This document shows positions 1 to 7,748 of a DNA stretch of 18,847 nucleotides, piece after piece. The notes beneath the pieces are model-generated. The model saw nothing but the letters and a program-made list of their open reading frames with translations. It was not told the origin of the DNA and did no database searches. Every line of letters begins with the position of its first letter. Position 1 is the first letter of the stretch. The DNA lies in NCBI GenBank assembly GCA_023416575.1, contig JAEZHL010000415.1, forward strand, positions 1 through 18,847. The letters run 5' to 3'. The translations under genes were made by a program, and so were the position numbers. Source of the stretch: Pseudomonadota bacterium (GTDB lineage Bacteria; Pseudomonadota; Alphaproteobacteria; Rhizobiales; Hyphomicrobiaceae).

Positions 1-555
1 GGGCCGGATGACGTGGTGGGCGCCGTGCGCGAACGGATAGGCGCTGCGCCGCACCCCAAGGGCGGTGAGGAGGCTGTCGTGCGCGATGCGGCCGAGGGCC
101 ACGACGGCCTCGAGGCGATCGAGCGTCGCGATCCGCCCCTCCAGAAACCGGCGGCACGTGGCGATTTCGTCGGGCAGTGGCTTGTTCTGAGGCGGCACGC
201 ACCGGACCGCATTCGTGATCATGCAGTCTACGAGCGTCAGGCCGTCGTTCGGATCGGCCCGGTAAGTTCCGGTCGCGAAGCCGAATTCGATCAGGGTCCC
301 GTAAAGCAGCTCCCCGGCAAAGTCCCCGGTGAACGGCCGGCCGGTCCGGTTCGCGCCCCGCACGCCTGGGGCCAGACCTACGATGAGAAGGCGAGCGGAC
401 TCATCGCCGAAGGAGCGGACCGGTGCATTATACCAGTCCGGCTCCGCAGCCCGGTTGGCCAGCCGATAGTCGACGAGGCGCGGGCACAGGGGGCAATCGT
501 GGCCGGGCTCGCCGGTCGTCGAATCGACCGCCCCCAGGGCTGGCAACCCATCCAT
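1..555 (-). CDS. Uracil-DNA glycosylase, family 5 (UDGb-like), 3' part missing
   Basis: This gene encodes the first 185 residues of a uracil-DNA glycosylase, which removes uracil from DNA to start base-excision repair; the C-terminus lies beyond the left edge. Motif A is visible at residues 60-78 (GLAPGVRGANRTGRPFTGD), which is close to the family 5 signature. Cys21 and Cys24 (CPLC), Cys119 (AVRCVPP) and Cys134 (TCRRFL) are spaced like the four [4Fe-4S] ligands of family 4/5 enzymes. The C-terminal motif with the His-Pro-Ser loop is not in the window. The ATG at 555-553 is the only plausible start and has a GAGGGCAGG sequence just upstream. The start is 15 bp after the stop of the NYN gene, so the two are probably one transcript. 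Family 4 is the alternative, but the NRTGRPFTGD segment favours family 5. Confidence 0.88.
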   Translation of the reverse strand, partial: MDGLPALGAVDSTTGEPGHDCPLCPRLVDYRLANRAAEPDWYNAPVRSFGDESARLLIVGLAPGVRGANRTGRPFTGDFAGELLYGTLIEFGFATGTYRADPNDGLTLVDCMITNAVRCVPPQNKPLPDEIATCRRFLEGRIATLDRLEAVVALGRIAHDSLLTALGVRRSAYPFAHGAHHVIRP

Positions 556-570
556 ATGCCTGCCCTCGAC

Positions 571-1215
571 TCAGACTTCCTCGGACAAGTCGTCCTGATC
601 CTGAAAGGGAACAGGCTCGCCCGTCGACCGCTGATACGAATCCCGCCGCGCCGGATGGGGCCGGTCGTTGCGGACCGGACGTGTTGCTGGATCGCGGCAG
701 ATGAACTGCTCGAGGTCGGCGAGGTCGATGAACTGGTCCGATTGACGCCTGAGCTCGTCGGCCACCATCGGCGGCTGGGTCTGGAGTGTCGAAACGACGC
801 TGACGCGTCGGCCCTCTTGCTGCAACGCTGCGACAAGGCTCTTGAAATCGCCATCGCCGGAGAACAACACGATATGATCGAGACTGCGCGACAGCCGCAT
901 GGCATCGACCGTGAGCTCGATGTCCATGTTCCCCTTGATCTTGCGCCGCCCCATGGAGTCGGTGAACTCCTTGGTCGGCTTCGTCACCATCGAGTACCCG
1001 TTGTAATCCAACCAGTCGATCAACGGGCGAATCGACGAATATTCCTGGTCCTCGGCCAGCGCCGTGTAGTATAGCGCCCGCACGAGCCGACCTTTTTGAC
1101 CGAACAGCGACAGCAGCCGCTTGTAATCGATGTCGAACCCCAATGCTTTGGCCGTCGCATACAGGTTTGAGCCATCGATGAAGAGCGCGATTTTTTCGTC
1201 AGGGTAAAAATGCAT
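571..1215 (-). CDS. NYN domain (LabA/DUF88-type) putative ribonuclease
   Basis: This 214-residue protein has a NYN domain, a PIN-like metal-dependent nuclease fold, over about residues 8-172. The acidic cluster expected for metal binding is visible: Asp14 in LFIDGSN, with Asn17; Asp98 and Asp104 in GNMDIELTVDAM; and Asp121/Asp123 in LFSGDGDF. Residues from about 175 to the end are polar, rich in Arg, Pro and Asp, and probably disordered. The ATG at 1215 follows a GAGGTG ribosome-binding site with suitable spacing. The gene heads a probable two-gene transcript with the uracil-DNA glycosylase and is divergent from folK. Family members are known or predicted to cut RNA, but the target of this one is unknown. 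Annotation as a LabA/DUF88 protein is secure; nuclease activity is inferred from the retained acidic residues. Confidence 0.88.
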   Translation of the reverse strand: MHFYPDEKIALFIDGSNLYATAKALGFDIDYKRLLSLFGQKGRLVRALYYTALAEDQEYSSIRPLIDWLDYNGYSMVTKPTKEFTDSMGRRKIKGNMDIELTVDAMRLSRSLDHIVLFSGDGDFKSLVAALQQEGRRVSVVSTLQTQPPMVADELRRQSDQFIDLADLEQFICRDPATRPVRNDRPHPARRDSYQRSTGEPVPFQDQDDLSEEV

Positions 1216-1372
1216 ATATCACCTCGGGAGCAGATCTCTCGAAATTGTCTCCCCGCTGGATGTCCGAACTTGACGCGATGATTCCTCACGGCCGGGACGC
1301 GGTGAGCCAGCCTGGGCGGCCAGCCACACCGATCAGCCAACTTCGGACGGTGTGTGCCAAGATTGGGGCAAT

Positions 1373-1401
1373 TTGATAGACCTCTTGTCATAAATCAAAA
1401 T
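1373..1401 (+). promoter_or_regulatory. Probable sigma-70-type promoter of folK
   Basis: A -35 element TTGATA (1373-1378, 5 of 6 consensus) is followed after 17 bp by a -10 element CAAAAT (1396-1401, 4 of 6). It lies in a locally AT-rich patch of a GC-rich sequence, 29 bp before the folK ATG, so the leader would be about 20-25 nt. It may drive folK and, by read-through, rpoZ and rsh. Confidence 0.5.
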
Positions 1402-1430
1402 ATATCTCGGCGGATCAATTCGGAGCCGGA

Positions 1431-1985
1431 ATGAGTGTTGTTTTGATCTCGCTCGGCGCCAACCTGCCGGGAGCGTGGGGCGATCCGCTTCGAACGTTGC
1501 GCCGCGCGGTGGCGGAGCTGCAAGATTCCCACATCTGCGTCGAACGCACCTCGGCTCTCTATAAGACCGAGCCCGTCGGTGGTGCATGGCAGCCACACTA
1601 CTTGAACGCCGTAATCCGGGCAAAAGTTAACATCGCGCCCGCGGCGCTGTTGCGCATGCTCAAGGGCTTCGAAAGGCGCGCCGGCCGGCGGTCGGGAGCC
1701 CCGCTCGGGCCGCGGCCCTTGGACATGGACATCATCGACTTCGCAGGCCGCCGCCTCAACTGGCCGCCGGGCGCGCGGCAGCGTGGCCGCCTCGTGCTGC
1801 CGCACCCCGAGGCCCACCGGCGGGCATTCGTGCTGGTTCCGCTTCTCGACGTCGCGCCGGCTTGGCGCCATCCGGTCACGGGCCAGTCTGCCCGAAGCCT
1901 CCTTGCCACACTGGGTTCACAGCGTCGCGGGGTCCGCTGTGTCCTTGATTCTGGATGGCTTTTGTGCGATGAGGCAGGTTCCTGA
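1431..1985 (+). CDS. folK: 2-amino-4-hydroxy-6-hydroxymethyldihydropteridine pyrophosphokinase (HPPK)
   Basis: HPPK transfers pyrophosphate from ATP to 6-hydroxymethyl-7,8-dihydropterin, a step of folate synthesis in the cytosol. The 184-residue protein begins with the family's ISLGANL segment (residues 6-12). It carries the pterin/ATP region SALYKTEPVGG (41-51) and the signature GPRPLDMDIIDF (93-104), in which Asp98 and Asp100 match the magnesium ligands. The conserved LPHPEAHRRAFVL segment lies at 123-135. It is about 25 residues longer than the E. coli enzyme, mostly as a C-terminal tail of no recognised domain. The ATG at 1431 has GGAG at 1422-1425. It is the first plus-strand gene after a divergent gap, and rpoZ follows after 64 bp. 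Confidence 0.96.
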   Translation: MSVVLISLGANLPGAWGDPLRTLRRAVAELQDSHICVERTSALYKTEPVGGAWQPHYLNAVIRAKVNIAPAALLRMLKGFERRAGRRSGAPLGPRPLDMDIIDFAGRRLNWPPGARQRGRLVLPHPEAHRRAFVLVPLLDVAPAWRHPVTGQSARSLLATLGSQRRGVRCVLDSGWLLCDEAGS

Positions 1986-2049
1986 GGCCAGCAGGTCGGG
2001 TCGGGCAGCTATTGCTCGACTCAGCGTTGCTCATCCGTGAGGGCAGAGA

Positions 2050-2478
2050 ATGGCTCGCGTTACCGTCGAAGATTGCGTGGATAAGGTCCAGAACCGGTTC
2101 GAGCTGGTGCTGCTTGCCGCCCACCGCGCCCGCGCCATCGCCAACGGCAGTCCGATGACGGTGGAGCAAGAGAACGACAAGAACCCGGTCATTGCGCTGC
2201 GCGAGATCGCCGAGGAAACCATTCCGCCCGACGATATGCGCGAAGCTCTGATCCACTCGATCCAGAAAAACGTCGAAGTCGACGAGCCGGAGGCTGCGGG
2301 AGCGCCGATGCTGGCCACCGAGCGCCGCAGTCCGCTGCTCGGTCGCGACGACCAGGCCAGCGATACGGCGGTCGATGTTCTCACCGAGGAGCAGCTGCTG
2401 CGCGGCATGGAGAGCCTCACTCCAACCGAGCCCTCTGCTGCGATTGGCGGAAATGGCGGGGGCCGCAACGGGCGCTAG
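2050..2478 (+). CDS. rpoZ: DNA-directed RNA polymerase omega subunit
   Basis: The omega subunit helps assemble RNA polymerase by chaperoning beta-prime. Residues 1-60 match the conserved omega core: MARVTVEDCV at the start, NRFELVLLAAHRAR (15-28), and ENDKNPVIALREIAE (41-55). In E. coli the N-terminal MAR residues of omega help form the (p)ppGpp site at the interface with beta-prime, and the MARVT start is intact here. The 142-residue length exceeds the 91 of E. coli because of an acidic, then Gly/Asn-rich tail of low complexity, as is common in alphaproteobacteria. It is followed 96 bp later by rsh, which makes the alarmone that binds this site in enterobacteria. Confidence 0.97.
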   Translation: MARVTVEDCVDKVQNRFELVLLAAHRARAIANGSPMTVEQENDKNPVIALREIAEETIPPDDMREALIHSIQKNVEVDEPEAAGAPMLATERRSPLLGRDDQASDTAVDVLTEEQLLRGMESLTPTEPSAAIGGNGGGRNGR

Positions 2479-2574
2479 GACCTCCTCGTTCGTATCGGGC
2501 CGGCTGGGCGCTGATTTGCGACCGCTCGGCCGTGCTGGCGCTGAGGTCCGAACTTCCCCGGAGGGGAGAAGACC

Positions 2575-4812
2575 ATGATGCGCCAGTACGAGCTCGTCGA
2601 ACGTGTGCTCGCTTACGATTCCAAGGCTGACGAGGCGCTGCTCAACCGCGCCTACGTCTACGCCATGAAGGCGCACAGCAATCAGAAGCGCGCCTCTGGC
2701 GATCCCTATTTCTCCCATCCTCTCGAAGTCGCCGCCATCCTGACGGGGCTGAAGCTCGACGACGCGACAATCGCGACGGCGCTGCTGCACGACGTGATCG
2801 AGGACACGGAAGCGACGCGCGCCGAGATCGATCAGCTCTTCGGCTCGGAAATCGGTGCGCTCGTCGATGGCCTGACCAAGATCCGGCGGCTCGACCTCGT
2901 CTCCAAGCGCGCCGAGCAAGCGGAGAATTTCCGCAAGCTGCTGATCGCGATCTCGAGTGACATCCGCGTCCTGCTGGTCAAGCTCGCCGACCGGCTCCAC
3001 AACATGCGCACGCTCGAGCACATGAAGCACGAGTCGCGCGCCCGCATCTCGCAGGAGACGCTCGACATCTATGCGCCGCTGGCCGGCCGCATGGGCATGC
3101 AGCAGCTCCGCGAGGAGCTGGAGGACTACGCGTTCAGGTGGCTGCACCCCGAGGCATATCATACGGTGACGACGCGCCTTGCCCAGCTGCGCGAGCGCAA
3201 CCGCGGCATCGTCGACCAGATCCAGACCGCACTGCGTAGCAAGCTGGCCGAGGCGGATATCAAGGCCGAGGTGTCGGGCCGCGAGAAGAAGCCGTACGCC
3301 ATCTGGCGCAAGATGCAGAACAAGCAGATCTCGCTGGAGCAACTTTCGGACATCTACGGCTTCCGCGTGATCCTCGGCAGCATCGATGCCTGCTACCGGG
3401 TGTTGGGGGTGGTGCACACCACTTGGAACTCGGTCCCGGGCCGCTTCAAGGACTATATCTCGACGCCGAAGCAGAACGGCTATCGTTCCATCCACACGAC
3501 GATCGTCGGGCCGCAGCACCAGCGCGTGGAGCTGCAACTGCGCACGCGCGAGATGCATCGGATCGCCGAGTACGGCGTTGCCGCGCACGCCCTCTACAAG
3601 GAGCATGGCAGCGGTAACGGCGCGGCGAAGTCGACTTATGAAAAGGACAGCGGCCCCTACATGTGGCTGCGCCGGCTGGTCGAGACGCTGCTCGAGGGCA
3701 ACAACCCGGAAGAGTTCCTGGAGCACACCAAGCTCGAGCTGTTCCACGACCAGGTGTTCTGTTTCACGCCGAAGGGGCGGCTGATCGCTCTGCCGCGCGG
3801 GGCGACCCCGATCGATTTCGCTTATGCCGTGCACACGGACATCGGCAACTCAACCGTTGGCGTGCTGATCAATGGCCGCCAGGTGCCGTTGTCGACGGCG
3901 CTGCGAAATGGCGACGAGGTCCATATTCTGACGGCCAGCGGCCAGATGCCCCCGGCCGCCTGGGAGAGACTGGCGGTCACCGGCCGGGCGCGCTCCGCCA
4001 TTCGCCGCGCGTCACGAGATGCGCTCAGGCGGCAGTACTCCGAGCTGGGGCGCCGGCTGCTTATTGCCCGGTTCGAGAGAGCGGGCCTCGAGTATGGCGA
4101 CGAAAAGCTGAAGCGCGTGCTGCCGCGACTGATGCACAAGACCGTTGAGGACGCCCTGGCCGCTGTCGGACGCAGCGAGTTGCCGATTGCCGATGTGGTG
4201 CGGGCCATAGCGCCCGGAGCGATTGAAACCGAGGACCGGGCCGCCGGCCAACGCCCCAAGAGCCGGCACAGCCATGCTCCGAACCAGGAAGGCTGGTTCG
4301 GCCTGACGCGGGTGATGGGGCTCAAGTTCCGCATGACGGGCAACACTGGTGAGCCCGGCGTAAGACCCAGCGGCTTGCCCATCCGTGGACTGCGTAATGA
4401 CGTGCCGGTCAGCTTCGAGGAGGGCGGCGCGGTGCCTGGCGACCGTGTCGTCGGCGTTCTCATTCCCGGCGAAGGCATTCGGATTTTCCAGATTCACTCG
4501 CCGCGCTTGAAGGATTTCGAGAAGGAGAGCTGGATCGACGTCACCTGGGATGTCTCCCACGAGCAGCCCGAGCGGTTTCCGGCGCGGCTGCGGGTGACGG
4601 CGATCAACGAGCCGGGCTCCCTGGCGCAGATCGCCCAGGTGATCGGTGAGGCTGACGGCAACATCGACAACTTGCGCATGATGCGTCGCGCCTCCGACTT
4701 CACCGAGATGCTGCTGGAGGTGGAGGTTTGGGACCTCGAGCACTTGAATCGAATCATTGCCGGCTTGCGGTCAAAGCCGGTCGTGAGCAATGTGGAGCGC
4801 TCGTTCGACTGA
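2575..4812 (+). CDS. rsh: Bifunctional (p)ppGpp synthetase/hydrolase (RelA/SpoT homologue)
   Basis: This 745-residue protein makes and degrades the alarmone (p)ppGpp. The N-terminal HD hydrolase looks active: His48, His72-Asp73, Glu76-Asp77 and Asp139 in KLADRLHNMR are present. The synthetase domain (about 235-345) keeps Asp259 in SDIYGFRVI, the PGRFKDYI segment (288-295), NGYRSIHT (301-308) and Glu319 in VELQLRT, so synthesis should also work. A TGS domain spans about 388-452 and an ACT domain about 668-742. The Cys residues of the zinc-finger region found in many Rel proteins are absent, as in other alphaproteobacterial Rsh proteins. The first of two tandem ATGs (2575) was chosen; GGAGGGGAG precedes it. 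It lies between rpoZ and pdxJ. As the only RSH seen here, it probably does both jobs in this organism. Confidence 0.97.
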   Translation: MMRQYELVERVLAYDSKADEALLNRAYVYAMKAHSNQKRASGDPYFSHPLEVAAILTGLKLDDATIATALLHDVIEDTEATRAEIDQLFGSEIGALVDGLTKIRRLDLVSKRAEQAENFRKLLIAISSDIRVLLVKLADRLHNMRTLEHMKHESRARISQETLDIYAPLAGRMGMQQLREELEDYAFRWLHPEAYHTVTTRLAQLRERNRGIVDQIQTALRSKLAEADIKAEVSGREKKPYAIWRKMQNKQISLEQLSDIYGFRVILGSIDACYRVLGVVHTTWNSVPGRFKDYISTPKQNGYRSIHTTIVGPQHQRVELQLRTREMHRIAEYGVAAHALYKEHGSGNGAAKSTYEKDSGPYMWLRRLVETLLEGNNPEEFLEHTKLELFHDQVFCFTPKGRLIALPRGATPIDFAYAVHTDIGNSTVGVLINGRQVPLSTALRNGDEVHILTASGQMPPAAWERLAVTGRARSAIRRASRDALRRQYSELGRRLLIARFERAGLEYGDEKLKRVLPRLMHKTVEDALAAVGRSELPIADVVRAIAPGAIETEDRAAGQRPKSRHSHAPNQEGWFGLTRVMGLKFRMTGNTGEPGVRPSGLPIRGLRNDVPVSFEEGGAVPGDRVVGVLIPGEGIRIFQIHSPRLKDFEKESWIDVTWDVSHEQPERFPARLRVTAINEPGSLAQIAQVIGEADGNIDNLRMMRRASDFTEMLLEVEVWDLEHLNRIIAGLRSKPVVSNVERSFD

Positions 4813-4917
4813 GCGCTCGTCCTTATCGAACTGACCCGAAGTGTGGCCCGGCGGGGGATTGCCGGCTCGGTGCGATCGGGCGTGCCGAGGTGATCATAGG
4901 AGGCAGAAGGCGGTCCA

Positions 4918-5700
4918 ATGACGTCGTACCTGGACATTCCGTTTCAGCGCCTGGGTGTCAACATCGACCACGTGGCCACGATCCGCAATGCGCGTGGCGG
5001 CCGCCATCCGGACCCGCTGCGGGCGGCGCATCTTGCGGTCGAGGCTGGCGCGGACGGCATCACCGCCCACCTGCGGGAGGACCGCCGCCACATCGCCGAT
5101 TCGGATATCGCGCGGCTCAAGGCGGAGCTGACGCGGCCGCTCAATCTCGAGATGGCAGCGACTGAGGAAATGCTGGCGATTGCGCTGCGGCACCTGCCGA
5201 ACGCGTGCTGCCTCGTGCCGGAGCGGCGCGAGGAACGCACGACTGAAGGCGGCCTCGACGTCGCTGGCGGCCGTGAGCATCTCGCGGGATACACGGCACG
5301 TCTCAAGGATGCCGGCATCCGGGTGTCGCTTTTCGTCGAGGCAGACGAGCGCCAGATCGAGGCGGCGGCTGCCATCGGCGCCGACATCGTCGAGCTGCAT
5401 ACGGGCAGCTACTGTGAGAAGGCGCTCGAGGAGGATGCGCGGGGACTCGCGCGCGAAATGGAGCGGCTGCGGACTGCGGCGCGTCTTGCCGCAGAGGCCG
5501 GCCTCGAGGTCCATGCGGGACATGGGCTCACCTACAACACCGTCGCCCCGGTGGCGCGCATCCCCCAGGTCGTCGAACTGAACATCGGTCACTTTCTGAT
5601 TGGCGAGGCCATTTTCGGCGGCCTCCACTCGGCCGTCCGTCGCATGCGCGCGTTGATGGACGAAGCGCGCGCAAGCGTCACAGGCCGCAGGAGTGCCTGA
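4918..5700 (+). CDS. pdxJ: Pyridoxine 5'-phosphate synthase
   Basis: PdxJ condenses 3-amino-2-oxopropyl phosphate with deoxyxylulose 5-phosphate to form pyridoxine 5'-phosphate, the ring-closing step of the DXP-dependent vitamin B6 pathway. The 260-residue protein has the usual length and the TIM-barrel motifs: LGVNIDHVATIRNARGG (12-28), TAHLREDRRHI (49-59), NLEMA (76-80), GLEVHAGHGLTY (195-206) and LNIGHFLIGEAIFGGL (221-236). His51, Glu78 and His202 match the three catalytic residues of the E. coli enzyme. GAAGG (4906-4910) and a stronger AGGAGG (4898-4903) lie upstream of the ATG. The 105 bp between rsh and pdxJ holds no gene that I can see. acpS follows after 6 bp, as in many proteobacterial pdxJ-acpS pairs. 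Confidence 0.97.
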   Translation: MTSYLDIPFQRLGVNIDHVATIRNARGGRHPDPLRAAHLAVEAGADGITAHLREDRRHIADSDIARLKAELTRPLNLEMAATEEMLAIALRHLPNACCLVPERREERTTEGGLDVAGGREHLAGYTARLKDAGIRVSLFVEADERQIEAAAAIGADIVELHTGSYCEKALEEDARGLAREMERLRTAARLAAEAGLEVHAGHGLTYNTVAPVARIPQVVELNIGHFLIGEAIFGGLHSAVRRMRALMDEARASVTGRRSA

Positions 5701-5706
5701 CGCCCT

Positions 5707-6120
5707 ATGATTCTGGGTCTGGGAAACGACATTATAGACATCGATCGGATCGAGCGGACGATCGCGCGATTCGGCGACCGTTTCCTGGACCGCGTCTTCA
5801 CTGATGTCGAGCGGCGCAAATCAGACCGGCGCCACCAGCGCGCTGCTTCCTACGCGAAGCGGTTCGCTGCGAAAGAGGCGTGCGCAAAGGCACTCGGAAC
5901 CGGATTGCGACAGGGGGTGTTCTGGCGGGACATGGGCGTCATCAATCTGCCCACCGGCCGTCCGACTCTGTTACTCACGGGCGGTGCAGCCAAGCAACTC
6001 GAGCGGATCACGCCGAGAGGCTATGCTGCCAGGATCGATCTGAGCCTGACCGACGATTATCCCCTGGCGCAGGCGATCGTGATTATCTCGGGCGTTCCGC
6101 TCGACACCGGTGCGCGTTGA
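5707..6120 (+). CDS. acpS: Holo-[acyl-carrier-protein] synthase
   Basis: AcpS transfers 4'-phosphopantetheine from coenzyme A to apo acyl carrier protein, switching on fatty-acid synthesis. The 137-residue protein carries the N-terminal GLGNDIIDIDRIE motif, with Asp8 as the expected magnesium ligand, and YAKRFAAKEACAKALGTG (49-66) with Glu57 as the second. The C-terminal segment ARIDLSLTDDYPLAQA matches the family's SLSHD..YA end. The ATG starts 6 bp after the pdxJ stop with no clear ribosome-binding site of its own, so translation is probably coupled to pdxJ. Confidence 0.95.
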   Translation: MILGLGNDIIDIDRIERTIARFGDRFLDRVFTDVERRKSDRRHQRAASYAKRFAAKEACAKALGTGLRQGVFWRDMGVINLPTGRPTLLLTGGAAKQLERITPRGYAARIDLSLTDDYPLAQAIVIISGVPLDTGAR

Positions 6121-6148
6121 GGACCCATGGCGTCGTCATTGTGCCGGT

Positions 6149-6177
6149 TTGCATGGTCACTTGGGACGGGCTATAGC
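6149..6177 (+). promoter_or_regulatory. Possible promoter before lepB
   Basis: TTGCAT (6149-6154) and TATAGC (6172-6177) are separated by 17 bp in the 122-bp acpS-lepB gap. Each matches only part of the sigma-70 consensus (TTG and TATA). It is one of the few AT-containing spots in the gap and could give lepB-rnc-era an internal promoter, but a chance match is quite possible. Confidence 0.25.
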
Positions 6178-6242
6178 GAGCCGCAGCTGGAATGTGGGCG
6201 CCCCCGGATCAATCGAGGCGTTGCCCCGCCGAGGAGCACGAG

Positions 6243-7013
6243 ATGAGTTTGAATACCGACACCGGCAAAAAGCGCGAGAGCGGCTGGTGGGAAACCGTCA
6301 AGATCGTGGTTCAGGCGCTCGCGCTCGCGATGGTCGTGCGCGTGTTCTTCTTCCAGCCGTTCAATATTCCATCCGGCTCGATGAAGTCGACGCTGCTGGT
6401 CGGCGACTACCTGTTCGTGTCGAAACTGTCCTACGGCTACAGCCGCTACTCGTTCCCGTTCGGGGTCAATTTGTTCTCCGGCCGGATCCTTGCCAGCGAG
6501 CCGCAGCGGGGCGACGTGGCTGTGTTCAAGCTGCCGCGCGACAACTCTACCGACTACATCAAGCGAGTGGTCGGCCTGCCCGGCGATGAAGTCCAGATGC
6601 GGGGCGGTGTGCTGTACATCAATGGCGAGGCAGTGCCGAAGCGCCGGATCGGCGATTTCGTCACCCGTGAGGACGACGGTATCCTGCGTCGCATTCCGCA
6701 GTATGAAGAGACGCTGCCCAACGGCGTGAAGTATACGGTCCTCGACTCCGAAACCAACGGTGCCTTCGACAATACGGGCGTCTTCAAGGTGCCGGCGAAC
6801 CACTACTTCATGATGGGCGATAACCGCGATAATTCGACCGACAGTCGCGCGCAGTGGGGCGTCGGATACGTGCCGCTGGAGAATTTCGTCGGCCGGGCAG
6901 AGATCATCTTCTTCTCCGGCGCTTTCGATGACCCCGACGCCTTCCGCCTCTTCGCGCCCTGGCGCTGGCCCTGGGACATCCGCTGGGATCGGTTCTTCTC
7001 TTTGGTGCGCTGA
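6243..7013 (+). CDS. lepB: Signal peptidase I
   Basis: LepB is the membrane serine protease that removes signal peptides from exported proteins at the outer face of the inner membrane. The 256-residue protein has one N-terminal membrane segment (about 19-37). Box B follows (IPSGSMKSTLLVGD), in which Ser46 is the nucleophile. Box D (DYIKRVVGLPGDEV) carries the general-base Lys107, and box E is MGDNRDNSTDSR (191-202). The start at 6243 was chosen over an in-frame ATG at 6192 because CGAGGAG lies just upstream of 6243 and the extra 17 residues do not resemble the family. The gene is followed in the same reading frame by rnc after only 6 bp. The lepB-rnc-era order is widespread in proteobacteria. 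Confidence 0.96.
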   Translation: MSLNTDTGKKRESGWWETVKIVVQALALAMVVRVFFFQPFNIPSGSMKSTLLVGDYLFVSKLSYGYSRYSFPFGVNLFSGRILASEPQRGDVAVFKLPRDNSTDYIKRVVGLPGDEVQMRGGVLYINGEAVPKRRIGDFVTREDDGILRRIPQYEETLPNGVKYTVLDSETNGAFDNTGVFKVPANHYFMMGDNRDNSTDSRAQWGVGYVPLENFVGRAEIIFFSGAFDDPDAFRLFAPWRWPWDIRWDRFFSLVR

Positions 7014-7019
7014 ATACAC

Positions 7020-7748
7020 GTGCGACGGTCAAAACAGCCGACGGATCTCGAGAAGCGCCTGGGCTACACGTTCAAGAGCCGTGAGCTGTTCGATCGTGCG
7101 CTGACCCATGCCAGCGTCCGCTCGCAGCGCGGGATGCGTCATGACAACGAGCGGCTCGAGTTTATCGGGGATCGCGTGCTCGGGCTCGCAGTCGCCGAGA
7201 TGCTGCACGAGGCGCATCCGGATGCGAGCGAAGGCGAGCTCGCCCGCCGTTACAACCGTCTGGTGCGCGGCTTGGCCTGCGCCACCGTCGCCCGGAGGAT
7301 CGGGGTCGGCCCGCATCTCATCCTGAGCGACAGCGAGGCCGAAAGCGGCGGGCGCGAGAAGGAGACCATTCTCGCCGACGCTGTCGAGGCGTTGCTCGGC
7401 GCGGTGTTCATCGAGGCTGGGTTCTCGAAGGCCCGCGACGTGGTGCGCGCGCTGTGGACGGCCCAGTTCGAGCAGCTCCCGCACGTGGTAGCGGACCCGA
7501 AGTCGGCGCTGCAGGAATGGGCACAAGGGCAGGGGCTCGACTTGCCGGAATATGTCGAAATCTCTCGCAGCGGCCCTGATCACGCGCCGTTGTTCGTGAC
7601 CGAGGTGCACATCGTCGGCCGCAAGCCGGCGCGAGGCGAAGGCACCTCCAAGCGCCAGGCCGAGCAGGCTGCCGCGCGAACGCTGTTGGCACGCGAGGGC
7701 GTCAGAGTGGAACAGGGCCGCGACCCGAAGAAGGCGTCCCATGCTTGA
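7020..7748 (+). CDS. rnc: Ribonuclease III
   Basis: RNase III cuts double-stranded RNA, including rRNA precursors and sRNA-mRNA duplexes. The 242-residue protein has the catalytic domain at about 8-150, with the signature NERLEFIGDRVLGL (43-56). Glu44, Glu47, Asp51, Asp120 and Glu123 match the catalytic and metal-binding residues. The double-stranded RNA-binding domain at about 158-228 ends in GEGTSKRQAEQAAARTLL. The start is a GTG at 7020, the first start codon after the lepB stop in the same frame. The next in-frame ATG would remove 38 residues, so GTG is needed. No ribosome-binding site is visible, which suggests coupling to lepB. The last 8 bp overlap the first possible era start. Confidence 0.96.
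   Translation: MRRSKQPTDLEKRLGYTFKSRELFDRALTHASVRSQRGMRHDNERLEFIGDRVLGLAVAEMLHEAHPDASEGELARRYNRLVRGLACATVARRIGVGPHLILSDSEAESGGREKETILADAVEALLGAVFIEAGFSKARDVVRALWTAQFEQLPHVVADPKSALQEWAQGQGLDLPEYVEISRSGPDHAPLFVTEVHIVGRKPARGEGTSKRQAEQAAARTLLAREGVRVEQGRDPKKASHA

Noticed and set aside
13..1074. Open frame (353 codons) on the plus strand opposite the glycosylase and NYN genes
   Set aside because: Antisense to two proteins with intact catalytic motifs; composition is that of a shadow frame.
1876..3834. Long open frame (652 codons) on the minus strand opposite folK, rpoZ and rsh
   Set aside because: It lies antisense to three genes with clear family motifs, is rich in Arg, Leu and Asp repeats typical of GC-rich shadow frames, and shows no domain or ribosome-binding site.
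6192..6242. Longer start for lepB with 17 extra residues
   Set aside because: The extension is unlike the family N-terminus, and CGAGGAG is placed correctly for the ATG at 6243.
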